Below are positions 15,985 to 23,658 of a stretch of DNA of 64,000 bases, one piece after another. Under the pieces are notes generated by a model, which worked only from the letters and a program-made list of their open reading frames with translations, searched no databases and had not been told where the DNA came from. A program made the position numbers and the translations under genes. The stretch comes from VBWE01 sp943372645 (GTDB lineage Bacteria > Bacteroidota > Bacteroidia > Palsa-965), in NCBI GenBank assembly GCA_943372645.1, contig CALRZN010000006.1:124001-188000 (forward strand), in the 5' to 3' direction. Position 1 is the first letter of the stretch. Each line of letters starts with the position of its first letter.

Positions 15985-18804
15985 ATGCCTAAAGACCACT
16001 CCATTAAACACGTTCTGATTATCGGCTCCGGCCCCATTATTATCGGCCAGGCCTGCGAATTTGACTACTCCGGCTCCCAGGCTGCCCGTTCCCTCCGCGA
16101 AGAAGGGATTGAGGTTACGCTTATCAACAGCAATCCGGCGACCATTATGACAGACAAGGTAACGGCCGACAATATCTACCTGCTGCCGCTTACCGCACAG
16201 TCCATCATAAAAATACTTGAATCCCATAAAATAGATGCCGTGCTGCCCACCATGGGCGGACAAACCGCACTCAACCTGGCGCTGAAGTGCGATGAACTCG
16301 GTATCTGGAAAAAATACAATGTGCGGATGATCGGTGTTGACATCGACGCCATTAAAGTAACCGAAGACCGCGACCTGTTCCGGGCCCGCATGGAAAGCAT
16401 AGGGGTGGCCATGGCACCTTCGCGCATTTCCAAATCGTTTCTCGAAGGAAAAGCCATTGCCCAGGAGTTTGGTTTCCCGCTTGTAATCCGCCCCTCGTTT
16501 ACGCTCGGCGGCAGCGGCGGAGCGGTGGTGTATATAAAAGAAGATTTTGACAAGGCGCTTAACCGCGGCCTGCAAACATCGCCCATTCACGAAGTGTTGA
16601 TTGATAAAGCCGTACTGGGCTGGAAAGAATTTGAGCTGGAACTGCTGCGCGATGCCAATGATAACGTATGCATCATCTGTTCCATCGAAAACTTCGATCC
16701 GATGGGCGTACATACCGGCGACTCCATAACCGTTGCCCCGGCCATGACACTTTCTGACGTTACCTTCCAGAAGATGCGGACAATGGCCATCAAAATGATG
16801 CGCAGCATCGGCAACTTCGCCGGGGGATGTAACGTGCAGTTTGCGGTGAGTCCCGACGATCAGGAGCACATTATCGCCATTGAAATCAATCCGCGTGTAT
16901 CGCGTTCATCGGCTCTCGCTTCAAAAGCCACCGGTTACCCGATTGCCAAAATCGCTTCGAAATTAGCCATCGGTTACCAGCTGGACGAACTGGTGAACCA
17001 GATCACACAAAGCACCTCGGCCTATTTTGAACCGACGCTGGACTATGTGATTGTAAAAATTCCGCGCTGGAATTTCGACAAGTTCAAAGGCGCTAACCGC
17101 GAACTCGGTTTCCAGATGAAATCGGTGGGTGAGGTGATGGGCATCGGCCGCAGTTTCCAGGAGGCGCTGCAGAAAGCCTGTCAGAGCCTGGAAATAAAAC
17201 GGAACGGACTGGGTGCCGACGGCAAAGAAATTACCAACCAGCAGGAACTGTTGCAGGCGCTCGAACGGCCGTCGTGGAACCGCCTGTTTATGATTTACGA
17301 TGCACTTAAATTGGGCATCCCGGTTAAAACAATCAATAAGCTCACGCACATTGATCCGTGGTTCCTGCACCAGATCGAGGAGTTTGTGGCCATTGAACGC
17401 GAAATCGAAAAGTTCGATATCAATTCCATCCCGCGCGGCCTGATGTATGAAGCCAAGCAGAAAGGGTATGCTGACCGGCAGATTGCCCACCTGCTCGATT
17501 GCCTCGAAAGCGAAGTGTTTAAAAAACGCGCCGAGGAAATGAATATCCGCCGCACCTATAAATTAGTTGATACCTGCGCGGCCGAGTTTGAAGCACGCAC
17601 ACCGTATTATTATTCGACGTTCGAAGACGAAAACGAATCGGTGCGCAGCGACCGCAAAAAAATTGTGGTGCTCGGTTCCGGTCCGAACCGCATCGGGCAG
17701 GGCATTGAGTTCGATTACTCGTGTGTGCACGGCGTGCTTGCTGCCAAAGAATGCGGCTACGAAACCATCATGATCAACTGCAACCCGGAAACAGTTTCTA
17801 CCGACTTTAACGTGTCGGATAAACTGTATTTCGAACCGGTGTTCTGGGAACATATTTATGAAATCATCCTGCACGAAAACCCGGTGGGTGTAATTGTGCA
17901 GCTTGGCGGGCAGACCGCGCTGAAGCTGGCGGAGAAATTAGACCGTTACGGCATCAAAATTATTGGCACTGATTACAAGTCGCTTGATCTTGCCGAAGAC
18001 CGCGGCAGTTTTTCAACGCTGCTGAAAGACAACCATATTCCGTATCCGAAATTCGGTGTGATTGAAGATGCCGAACAGGCCATCGAAATTTCGCGCGAAC
18101 TCGGTTACCCGCTGCTGGTGCGTCCTTCGTACGTGCTGGGCGGACAGAGCATGAAGATTGTGATCAACGAGCAGGAACTGGAACAACACGTCATCAAACT
18201 GCTGCACGATATTCCGGGCAACAAGGTGCTGATCGATCATTTCCTGGAGAACGCCATTGAAGCCGAAGCCGATGCGATCTGCGACGGGGAAGATGTGTAC
18301 ATCATCGGCATCATGGAACATATTGAACCGGCCGGTATTCATTCCGGCGATTCATATGCCGTGCTGCCGCCGTTCGATCTTTCGCCCGCAGTGATCAAAC
18401 AGATTGAAGATCATACGCGCACCATCGCACTTGCGCTGAATACGGTGGGACTCATCAACATCCAGTTCGCAGTTAAAAACGAAATTGTGTATGTGATTGA
18501 GGCCAACCCGCGTGCTTCGCGCACCGTACCGTTTATCGCGAAAGCGTATGATGAACCGTATGTGAATTACGCAGCCAAACTGATGCTCGGCGAGAAGAAA
18601 GTGAAAGACTTTACCTTTAATCCGAAACGCAAAGGGTACGCCATCAAAATCCCGGTGTTCTCGTATGAGAAATTCCCGGACGTGCAGAAGGAACTTGGTC
18701 CGGAAATGAAATCAACCGGCGAAGCGATCTATTTCATTGATGATTTAACAGACGAGTATTTCCATACGATTTACTCGGAGCGGAATCTCTATCTTAGCAA
18801 GTAA
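15985..18804 (+). CDS. carB: Carbamoyl-phosphate synthase large subunit, without the allosteric domain
   Basis: 939 residues. CarB makes carbamoyl phosphate from bicarbonate, ATP and ammonia passed on by CarA, feeding pyrimidine and arginine synthesis. The first synthetase half (GSGPIIIGQACEFDYSG, INSNPATIMTD, GGSGGAVVY, EINPRVSRSSALASKATGYP) and second half (GSGPNRIGQGIEFDYSC, NCNPETVSTD, LGGQSMKIV, EANPRASRTVPFIAKA) are intact. The protein ends at about the border of the E. coli allosteric MGS-like domain (near 936 of 1073), finishing EYFHTIYSERNLYLSK. This short form appears normal for Bacteroidota rather than a truncation by mutation. No carA is adjacent. Confidence 0.96.
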   Translation: MPKDHSIKHVLIIGSGPIIIGQACEFDYSGSQAARSLREEGIEVTLINSNPATIMTDKVTADNIYLLPLTAQSIIKILESHKIDAVLPTMGGQTALNLALKCDELGIWKKYNVRMIGVDIDAIKVTEDRDLFRARMESIGVAMAPSRISKSFLEGKAIAQEFGFPLVIRPSFTLGGSGGAVVYIKEDFDKALNRGLQTSPIHEVLIDKAVLGWKEFELELLRDANDNVCIICSIENFDPMGVHTGDSITVAPAMTLSDVTFQKMRTMAIKMMRSIGNFAGGCNVQFAVSPDDQEHIIAIEINPRVSRSSALASKATGYPIAKIASKLAIGYQLDELVNQITQSTSAYFEPTLDYVIVKIPRWNFDKFKGANRELGFQMKSVGEVMGIGRSFQEALQKACQSLEIKRNGLGADGKEITNQQELLQALERPSWNRLFMIYDALKLGIPVKTINKLTHIDPWFLHQIEEFVAIEREIEKFDINSIPRGLMYEAKQKGYADRQIAHLLDCLESEVFKKRAEEMNIRRTYKLVDTCAAEFEARTPYYYSTFEDENESVRSDRKKIVVLGSGPNRIGQGIEFDYSCVHGVLAAKECGYETIMINCNPETVSTDFNVSDKLYFEPVFWEHIYEIILHENPVGVIVQLGGQTALKLAEKLDRYGIKIIGTDYKSLDLAEDRGSFSTLLKDNHIPYPKFGVIEDAEQAIEISRELGYPLLVRPSYVLGGQSMKIVINEQELEQHVIKLLHDIPGNKVLIDHFLENAIEAEADAICDGEDVYIIGIMEHIEPAGIHSGDSYAVLPPFDLSPAVIKQIEDHTRTIALALNTVGLINIQFAVKNEIVYVIEANPRASRTVPFIAKAYDEPYVNYAAKLMLGEKKVKDFTFNPKRKGYAIKIPVFSYEKFPDVQKELGPEMKSTGEAIYFIDDLTDEYFHTIYSERNLYLSK

Positions 18805-20580
18805 ATGCAGAAAGAAACCAAACGACAAAAAGCAACAAGGCACGATCTTACAATTTCGTGCCTTTGCTTTTTTATGTTCATTGCAGTGCTGCCTGCGGCG
18901 CATGCACAGGGACGAAAGGTGTACACCACCACGCCCACGTACGATGAACTGATCAGTACATTCCGTTCATTGGATAAAAAAAGCAACACCGACACGCTGA
19001 TCGAAGCGGGCACAACCGACATCGGTCGGCCGCTGCACCTGTACATTGTTTCGCGTGATAAAATTTTTATGCCAACCGATCGTGCGGGCAAAACAGTCGT
19101 GTTTATCAATAACGCTATTCATCCCGGCGAGCCCGATGGCATTGATGCGTCCATCGAACTTGTGCAGGCTATTCAGAAAAATCCGGAGCTGCTTTCGCGC
19201 GATGTGATTCTGTGTATCGTGCCGGTGTTTAACGTGGACGGCTGCCTGAACCGCGGCAAATTCAGCCGCGCCAACCAGAACGGACCGGAAGAATACGGTT
19301 TCCGCGGTAATGCGAAAAACTTAGACCTGAACCGCGATTTTGTAAAATGCGATTCAAAAAATGCGCAATCGTTGCAGCAGGTTTTTGCTGCGTGGCGCCC
19401 TGAACTTTTTATTGATACACACGTTTCAAACGGCGCCGATTACCAATACACGATGACATTGATTGCATCGCAGCACAACAAACTGCAGATGCTGCTCGGA
19501 AATTACATGCAGCAAACCGCAGTGCCGTTTATTTACAGCGATATGAAAAAACGCGGCCATGCGATTTGCCCCTATGTGGATACGCGCGGTCAGACGCCGG
19601 AAACCGGGCTGGTGGATTTTCTCGAAACGCCGCGTTTTTCAACCGGTTATGCGGCACAGCACAACTGCCTTGGTTTTGTTACCGAAACACACATGTGGAA
19701 ACCGTACAACGACCGCGTGTGGGCAACGTATGATATCCTGCTTTCGTTTATCGCGTTTACCAACAAGGAATGCAAAAAGCTGCAGGAACTGCATGCGAAA
19801 GCAGATATGGCGACCAAGACGCAGCAACAGTTTCCCGTAAATTATGCACTGGATACGAATGTGTTTCATCCCATTCCGTTCAATGGTTTTGAAGCGAAAT
19901 ACAAAACGAGTACCATCAGCGGGCAGCAGCGCCTGTATTACGACCGCAGCAAACCGTGGACAAAAAACATTAACTATTACGATACGTACCGGGCCGCTGA
20001 TACCCTGTTAAAACCGTATGCGTATATTATTCCGCAGGCCTGGGCAGCAGTAATCGAACGTTTTACACTGAACGGTGTGTCGATGCGCCGGCTGGCAAAA
20101 GACACAACGATCAGCTGCGCGATGTATTACATCGAAAAATTTGAAACCACTAAAAATCCATACGAGTCGCATTACCTGCATTCGGATGTGAAGCTGCGCA
20201 CAGTAAATGCAACGGTGCAATTCCGGCAGGGCGATTATGTGGTCATCACCGGCCAGTCCACCGACCGCTATGTGGTGGAAGCGCTGGAACCGAAACACAA
20301 CGACAGTTTTTTCTGCTGGAATTTTTTCGACGGCATTCTGAATCAGAAAGAATGGTTCAGCGATTACATTTTTGAAGAGAAAGCCGAAGAAATTCTGAAA
20401 AACAATCCTGCGTTGAAACAGGAACTGGAGGCGAAACGCAAAGCCGACAAGGAGTTTGCGTCGAACCATTGGTCGCAGATCAATTTTGTTTACCAGCATT
20501 CGGAGTTTAAGGAACTGACGCATAACCGTTACCCGGTGGGCCGCCTGCTGAACGAAATAAAACTGCCGCTTTCAAAATAA
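18805..20580 (+). CDS. Exported M14-family zinc carboxypeptidase
   Basis: 591 residues. Signal peptide (LCFFMFIAVLPAAHAQ), then an M14 domain with the zinc motif NNAIHPGEPDG (His, Glu) near 108, RANQNGPEEYGFRGN and LDLNRDFVK near 160, the third ligand in IDTHVSNG near 208, and the catalytic Glu in GFVTETHMWK near 290. A 280-residue C-terminal extension of unknown role follows. The start ATG directly abuts the carB stop codon. The substrate is unknown; cell-wall peptides or exogenous peptides are possible. Confidence 0.88.
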   Translation: MQKETKRQKATRHDLTISCLCFFMFIAVLPAAHAQGRKVYTTTPTYDELISTFRSLDKKSNTDTLIEAGTTDIGRPLHLYIVSRDKIFMPTDRAGKTVVFINNAIHPGEPDGIDASIELVQAIQKNPELLSRDVILCIVPVFNVDGCLNRGKFSRANQNGPEEYGFRGNAKNLDLNRDFVKCDSKNAQSLQQVFAAWRPELFIDTHVSNGADYQYTMTLIASQHNKLQMLLGNYMQQTAVPFIYSDMKKRGHAICPYVDTRGQTPETGLVDFLETPRFSTGYAAQHNCLGFVTETHMWKPYNDRVWATYDILLSFIAFTNKECKKLQELHAKADMATKTQQQFPVNYALDTNVFHPIPFNGFEAKYKTSTISGQQRLYYDRSKPWTKNINYYDTYRAADTLLKPYAYIIPQAWAAVIERFTLNGVSMRRLAKDTTISCAMYYIEKFETTKNPYESHYLHSDVKLRTVNATVQFRQGDYVVITGQSTDRYVVEALEPKHNDSFFCWNFFDGILNQKEWFSDYIFEEKAEEILKNNPALKQELEAKRKADKEFASNHWSQINFVYQHSEFKELTHNRYPVGRLLNEIKLPLSK

Positions 20581-20586
20581 ACGCTG

Positions 20587-21024
20587 ATGAAAAAATTCAA
20601 TATCCGGGTTTACGGACTGACGATTTACAACAACGCGGTGCTGATTACGGATGAACTGCGGGGAGGCAAACGGATGACGAAGTTTCCGGGTGGCGGGCTC
20701 GACTGGGGCGAAGGTGTGCCGGATTGCCTGAAACGCGAATTCCGCGAAGAACTGAACCAGGAAATCAGCAACGAAAAGTTGTTTTACGTTACTGATTTTT
20801 TTCTCGCTTCCGCGTTTGATCCGGATGCGCAGCTCGTGAGTATTTATTACACCGCCGATCTGAAAAACCCGGCGCACGTGCGTACCGCGCCACTGCCGTA
20901 CGCGTTTGACCGCGAAGAAGAGGGCGCACAGGTGTTCCGCTGGCAGGACCTGCGCACCATACATCCGCACCAGTTTACGTTTCCGGTAGATAAAAAAGTG
21001 GCTGAAATGCTGAAACGCGTATGA
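20587..21024 (+). CDS. Nudix hydrolase
   Basis: 145 residues. The Nudix box reads GGLDWGEGVPDCLKREFREE (G-x5-E-x7-REUxEE). Members hydrolyse nucleoside diphosphates linked to another group. The substrate cannot be told; the small single-domain form is compatible with a nucleotide-sugar or oxidised-nucleotide phosphatase. It lies 6 bases after the M14 peptidase gene and overlaps the CPBP gene by 4 bases (ATGA). Confidence 0.9.
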   Translation: MKKFNIRVYGLTIYNNAVLITDELRGGKRMTKFPGGGLDWGEGVPDCLKREFREELNQEISNEKLFYVTDFFLASAFDPDAQLVSIYYTADLKNPAHVRTAPLPYAFDREEEGAQVFRWQDLRTIHPHQFTFPVDKKVAEMLKRV

Positions 21025-21968
21025 AAAAAATCACCGGCTACATCCGTGATTTTATAAAGCAGGATTTTAATGTCCGGCTGTATGTTTACGTGGCGCTGTT
21101 CCTCGCGGTGTGTATTGCGCTGAATTACCATTTCAAATTTGAACGTAAAATTCTGAACGGGCTGGGACATACCGCGGCGTGTATGATTGCCTACATCGGT
21201 TTTTATGCGTTTGCGTATTTTATGGTAGCTATTCCGCAGGCGCTGGTTACCAAGGCGGATTACCTGCGCAAACGGAATTTCTGGATCAAAAGCATTTTGC
21301 TGCTGGTACTGCTTGGTGTTGACGGCGGGTTTTATTACCACAAAGAGCTGCTGCGCGGCATCAAAGGCATTGATTCCGGGGAGTTTTATTTTCTCACAAC
21401 GATCATCAATAACGCGTACCGGTATGTGCTTTACCTGCCGATACTGATTGCACTTAAATTTGTATTCGACCGCGGCGAATCGGGTTTGTACGGCCTTTCG
21501 CTGAAGCGGTTCGATTACAAACCGTATCTCTATTTCCTCATCGCCATTGCGCCGGTGCTGTTTATGCTTTCGTTCCAGGCCGATTTTCAGCGTTCGTATC
21601 CGCAGATGAAACCGTGGATCAGCGATGCGGCGTTTGGCTGGCCGGAATGGAAACAATCGGCCGTGTTCGAATTCTTTTACCTTTCCGATTTTGTGTTCGT
21701 GGAATTGTTTTTCCGCGGCGCGCTCGTCATCGGTATGACTTTGCTTATGGGCCGCCACGCCATTCTGCCGATGGTGGCCACGTATTGTTTCCTGCATTTC
21801 GGCAAACCGATGGCCGAAGCGATTGGTTCCATTTTCGGCGGTTACCTGCTTGGTGTTATCGCATTGTATTCGCGGAACATTTTAGGCGGTTATGCCATAC
21901 ACATGGGACTTGCCGCGCTCATGGAAGTGATGGGGTTGGTGCAGCATTATTGTTTTCCGAAAAAGTGA
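21021..21968 (+). CDS. CPBP-family intramembrane protein
   Basis: 315 residues with about eight predicted membrane segments. CPBP/Abi motifs are recognisable: VELFFRGAL near 233 in place of EExxxR (the first Glu is Val here), FLHFGKP near 258, and the last motif HMGLAALME near 295. Members of this family include CaaX-type proteases. The family-typical second Glu, Arg and His residues are kept, so catalytic activity is possible but not certain. It is the last gene of the carB run. Confidence 0.75.
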   Translation: MKKITGYIRDFIKQDFNVRLYVYVALFLAVCIALNYHFKFERKILNGLGHTAACMIAYIGFYAFAYFMVAIPQALVTKADYLRKRNFWIKSILLLVLLGVDGGFYYHKELLRGIKGIDSGEFYFLTTIINNAYRYVLYLPILIALKFVFDRGESGLYGLSLKRFDYKPYLYFLIAIAPVLFMLSFQADFQRSYPQMKPWISDAAFGWPEWKQSAVFEFFYLSDFVFVELFFRGALVIGMTLLMGRHAILPMVATYCFLHFGKPMAEAIGSIFGGYLLGVIALYSRNILGGYAIHMGLAALMEVMGLVQHYCFPKK

Positions 21969-22016
21969 GATTGTTTAATTAATGCAGTATCGGGAACTGC
22001 ACTATTATCCATTTAA

Positions 22017-22093
22017 CCACAAGGGGCACAAAGGTATGCACGAAGGACTCGATGCAAAAATTTCCTGGTGCCCTTTGTGCAAACCTTAGTGGG
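22017..22093. repeat. CCTTTGTG-type intergenic inverted repeat
   Basis: An arm CCACAAGGGGCACAAAGGT (22017-22035) is inverted relative to GGTGCCCTTTGTGC...CCTTAGTGG (22067-22092), enclosing about 30 bases. It lies in the 229-base gap between two convergent genes, where I see no coding sequence. This type of short palindromic element recurs between genes in many Bacteroidota; its role may be terminator-like. Confidence 0.6.
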
Positions 22094-22197
22094 TGCGGCC
22101 GGATGTGCAGGAGGCTTTGTGGTTCCGTTGAGTAAGATGCAGTTCCACAAATTGTATTATTGAACTTAAAGGATATTCATCGGCTGAACATGAAATA

Positions 22198-22767
22198 CTA
22201 ATTTCCGATCCGTTTTTGTACCAGGGCTGCAACGCTGCTGTATAACTCGGCGGGGGTAATGGTGCGCCAGGCAATTTCTTCGAGGCTGCCGCCGGAAACG
22301 AGGTAATAATCAATGCGTGCGCGTTTCATTTCTTCGAGTACGTGATCGCGGAAATTGAGCAGGGCAATCCAGCCGTCTTCCGCATCTTCAAACCATTCTT
22401 CGTAATACGAATCGTCGGAGTAGTGGAAGTTCAGCACATTTTCGCCGATGAGGATAAATTTGTTTACGCCTTCATGCAGCAGCAGGTCCACGATGTCGCG
22501 CTTGAGAATCATGATGTCGTTGTTAATCGCATCGTTCCATTCACCGATCATTTCTATGATCGTAAATCCTTCCTCGTAATCCGTAAACAGAATTTTGATG
22601 AACAATGTTGATGATCCGAATTCATCCCATTGCGGGTGCAGCAGGTAATTGTACACCTGGTTGGTAAATTCAAATTCGCTGTACTCGCGCCCGAAAAACG
22701 GGGAGCGTTCATCTTCTTCGGCGGTATAAAGCGGCCGCCAGTTATAGTGCGGTTCAATATCGTGCAT
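22198..22767 (-). CDS. Conserved-looking cytoplasmic protein of unknown function
   Basis: 189 residues without signal peptide or membrane segment. It is acidic and aromatic-rich: HDIEPHYNWRPLYTAEEDERSP at the start, then FTNQVYNYLLHPQWDEFGS, NDIMILKRDIVDLLLHEGVNKF, a tyrosine/acid-rich YSDDSYYEEWFEDAEDGWIA, and a C-terminal GGSLEEIAWRTITPAELY. I do not recognise the family. It follows murQ by 15 bases, so it is probably co-transcribed, but no link to muropeptide recycling can be read from its sequence. Confidence 0.8.
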   Translation of the reverse strand: MHDIEPHYNWRPLYTAEEDERSPFFGREYSEFEFTNQVYNYLLHPQWDEFGSSTLFIKILFTDYEEGFTIIEMIGEWNDAINNDIMILKRDIVDLLLHEGVNKFILIGENVLNFHYSDDSYYEEWFEDAEDGWIALLNFRDHVLEEMKRARIDYYLVSGGSLEEIAWRTITPAELYSSVAALVQKRIGN

Positions 22768-22782
22768 GCAGTAATTGCTTTT

Positions 22783-23595
22783 TCAGGATTGCCGGTGGGC
22801 TTCCACGGCTTTGCGCACACTGCCGTGCTGTTCGAGCAGGCGGTTCGCGGTTTCATAATCCAGGCCGGTGGTTTCCATCACCATGTGTGTGCCCCGGTCT
22901 ATCAGTTTGTTATTGCTCAGCTGCATGTCCACCATGCGGTTGCCTTTTACACGGCCGAGGCGGATCATTACGCTGGTGGAAATCATATTAAGCACTAATT
23001 TCTGCGCTGTTCCCGATTTCATGCGCGTGCTGCCCGTTACAAATTCAGGACCCACCACCACTTCAACGGGATACTGCGCCACCTGCGCTACTGCGCTGCC
23101 GGGGTTACAGGTAATGCAACCGGTTGCAATGTTGTTTTTATTGCACTGTTCCAGCGCGCCCACCACATACGGTGTAGAGCCCGATGCCGCAATGCCGATG
23201 ACTACATCTTTGTCGCTGATCATGTATTCCTGCAAATCGTTCCAGCCCTGTTCGCGGTCGTCTTCGGCAAACTCCACGGCTTTGCGTATCGCTTTGTCGC
23301 CGCCTGCGATGAGCCCGATCACGAGGCCGTGTTCTACGCCATACGTGGGCGGACATTCAGACGCATCCACAATGCCGAGCCGGCCGCTGGTGCCTGCACC
23401 CATGTAAAACAGGCGCCCGCCCGCTTTCATGCGGGTTTCAATTACCTGTACGAGCTGTTCCATCTGCTGTATGGCTTTTTCCACTGCGCCGGCCACGGTA
23501 TGGTCCTCGCGGTTGATGTTCACCAGCAGTTCGTTCACACTCATGGTTTCGAGGTGATCGTAATGTGATTCGGATTCGGTTACTTTATTACTCAT
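22783..23595 (-). CDS. murQ: N-acetylmuramic acid 6-phosphate etherase
   Basis: 270 residues. MurQ cleaves the lactyl ether of MurNAc-6-P to give GlcNAc-6-P and D-lactate in peptidoglycan recycling. The SIS-domain motifs are present: FYMGAGTSGRLGIVDASECP with the probable catalytic Glu, VIGIAASGSTPYV near 130, and SGTAQKLVLNMIST near 190. The C terminus (YETANRLLEQHGSVRKAVEA) is the family's helical tail. The protein is slightly shorter than the roughly 300-residue E. coli enzyme. The unknown 189-residue gene follows. Confidence 0.95.
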   Translation of the reverse strand: MSNKVTESESHYDHLETMSVNELLVNINREDHTVAGAVEKAIQQMEQLVQVIETRMKAGGRLFYMGAGTSGRLGIVDASECPPTYGVEHGLVIGLIAGGDKAIRKAVEFAEDDREQGWNDLQEYMISDKDVVIGIAASGSTPYVVGALEQCNKNNIATGCITCNPGSAVAQVAQYPVEVVVGPEFVTGSTRMKSGTAQKLVLNMISTSVMIRLGRVKGNRMVDMQLSNNKLIDRGTHMVMETTGLDYETANRLLEQHGSVRKAVEAHRQS

Positions 23596-23612
23596 TCTTT
23601 TTTTGTAAACGA

Positions 23613-23636
23613 AAGGCGACGTGATAGCGTCGCCTT
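23613..23636 (-). terminator. Hairpin terminator after the E1 dehydrogenase gene
   Basis: Stem AAGGCGACG with CGTCGCCTT and a 6-base loop, in the 63-base gap between the minus-strand E1 gene and murQ. On the minus strand a T-rich tail (TTTCGTTT) follows. Termination there would separate the two genes. Confidence 0.65.
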
Positions 23637-23658
23637 CCGGAATTTTTTTTTATCAAGC

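Noticed and set aside
15931..16869. 312-residue minus-strand frame over the start of carB
   Set aside because: carB is unambiguous on the plus strand; the opposite frame is histidine- and arginine-rich shadow sequence.
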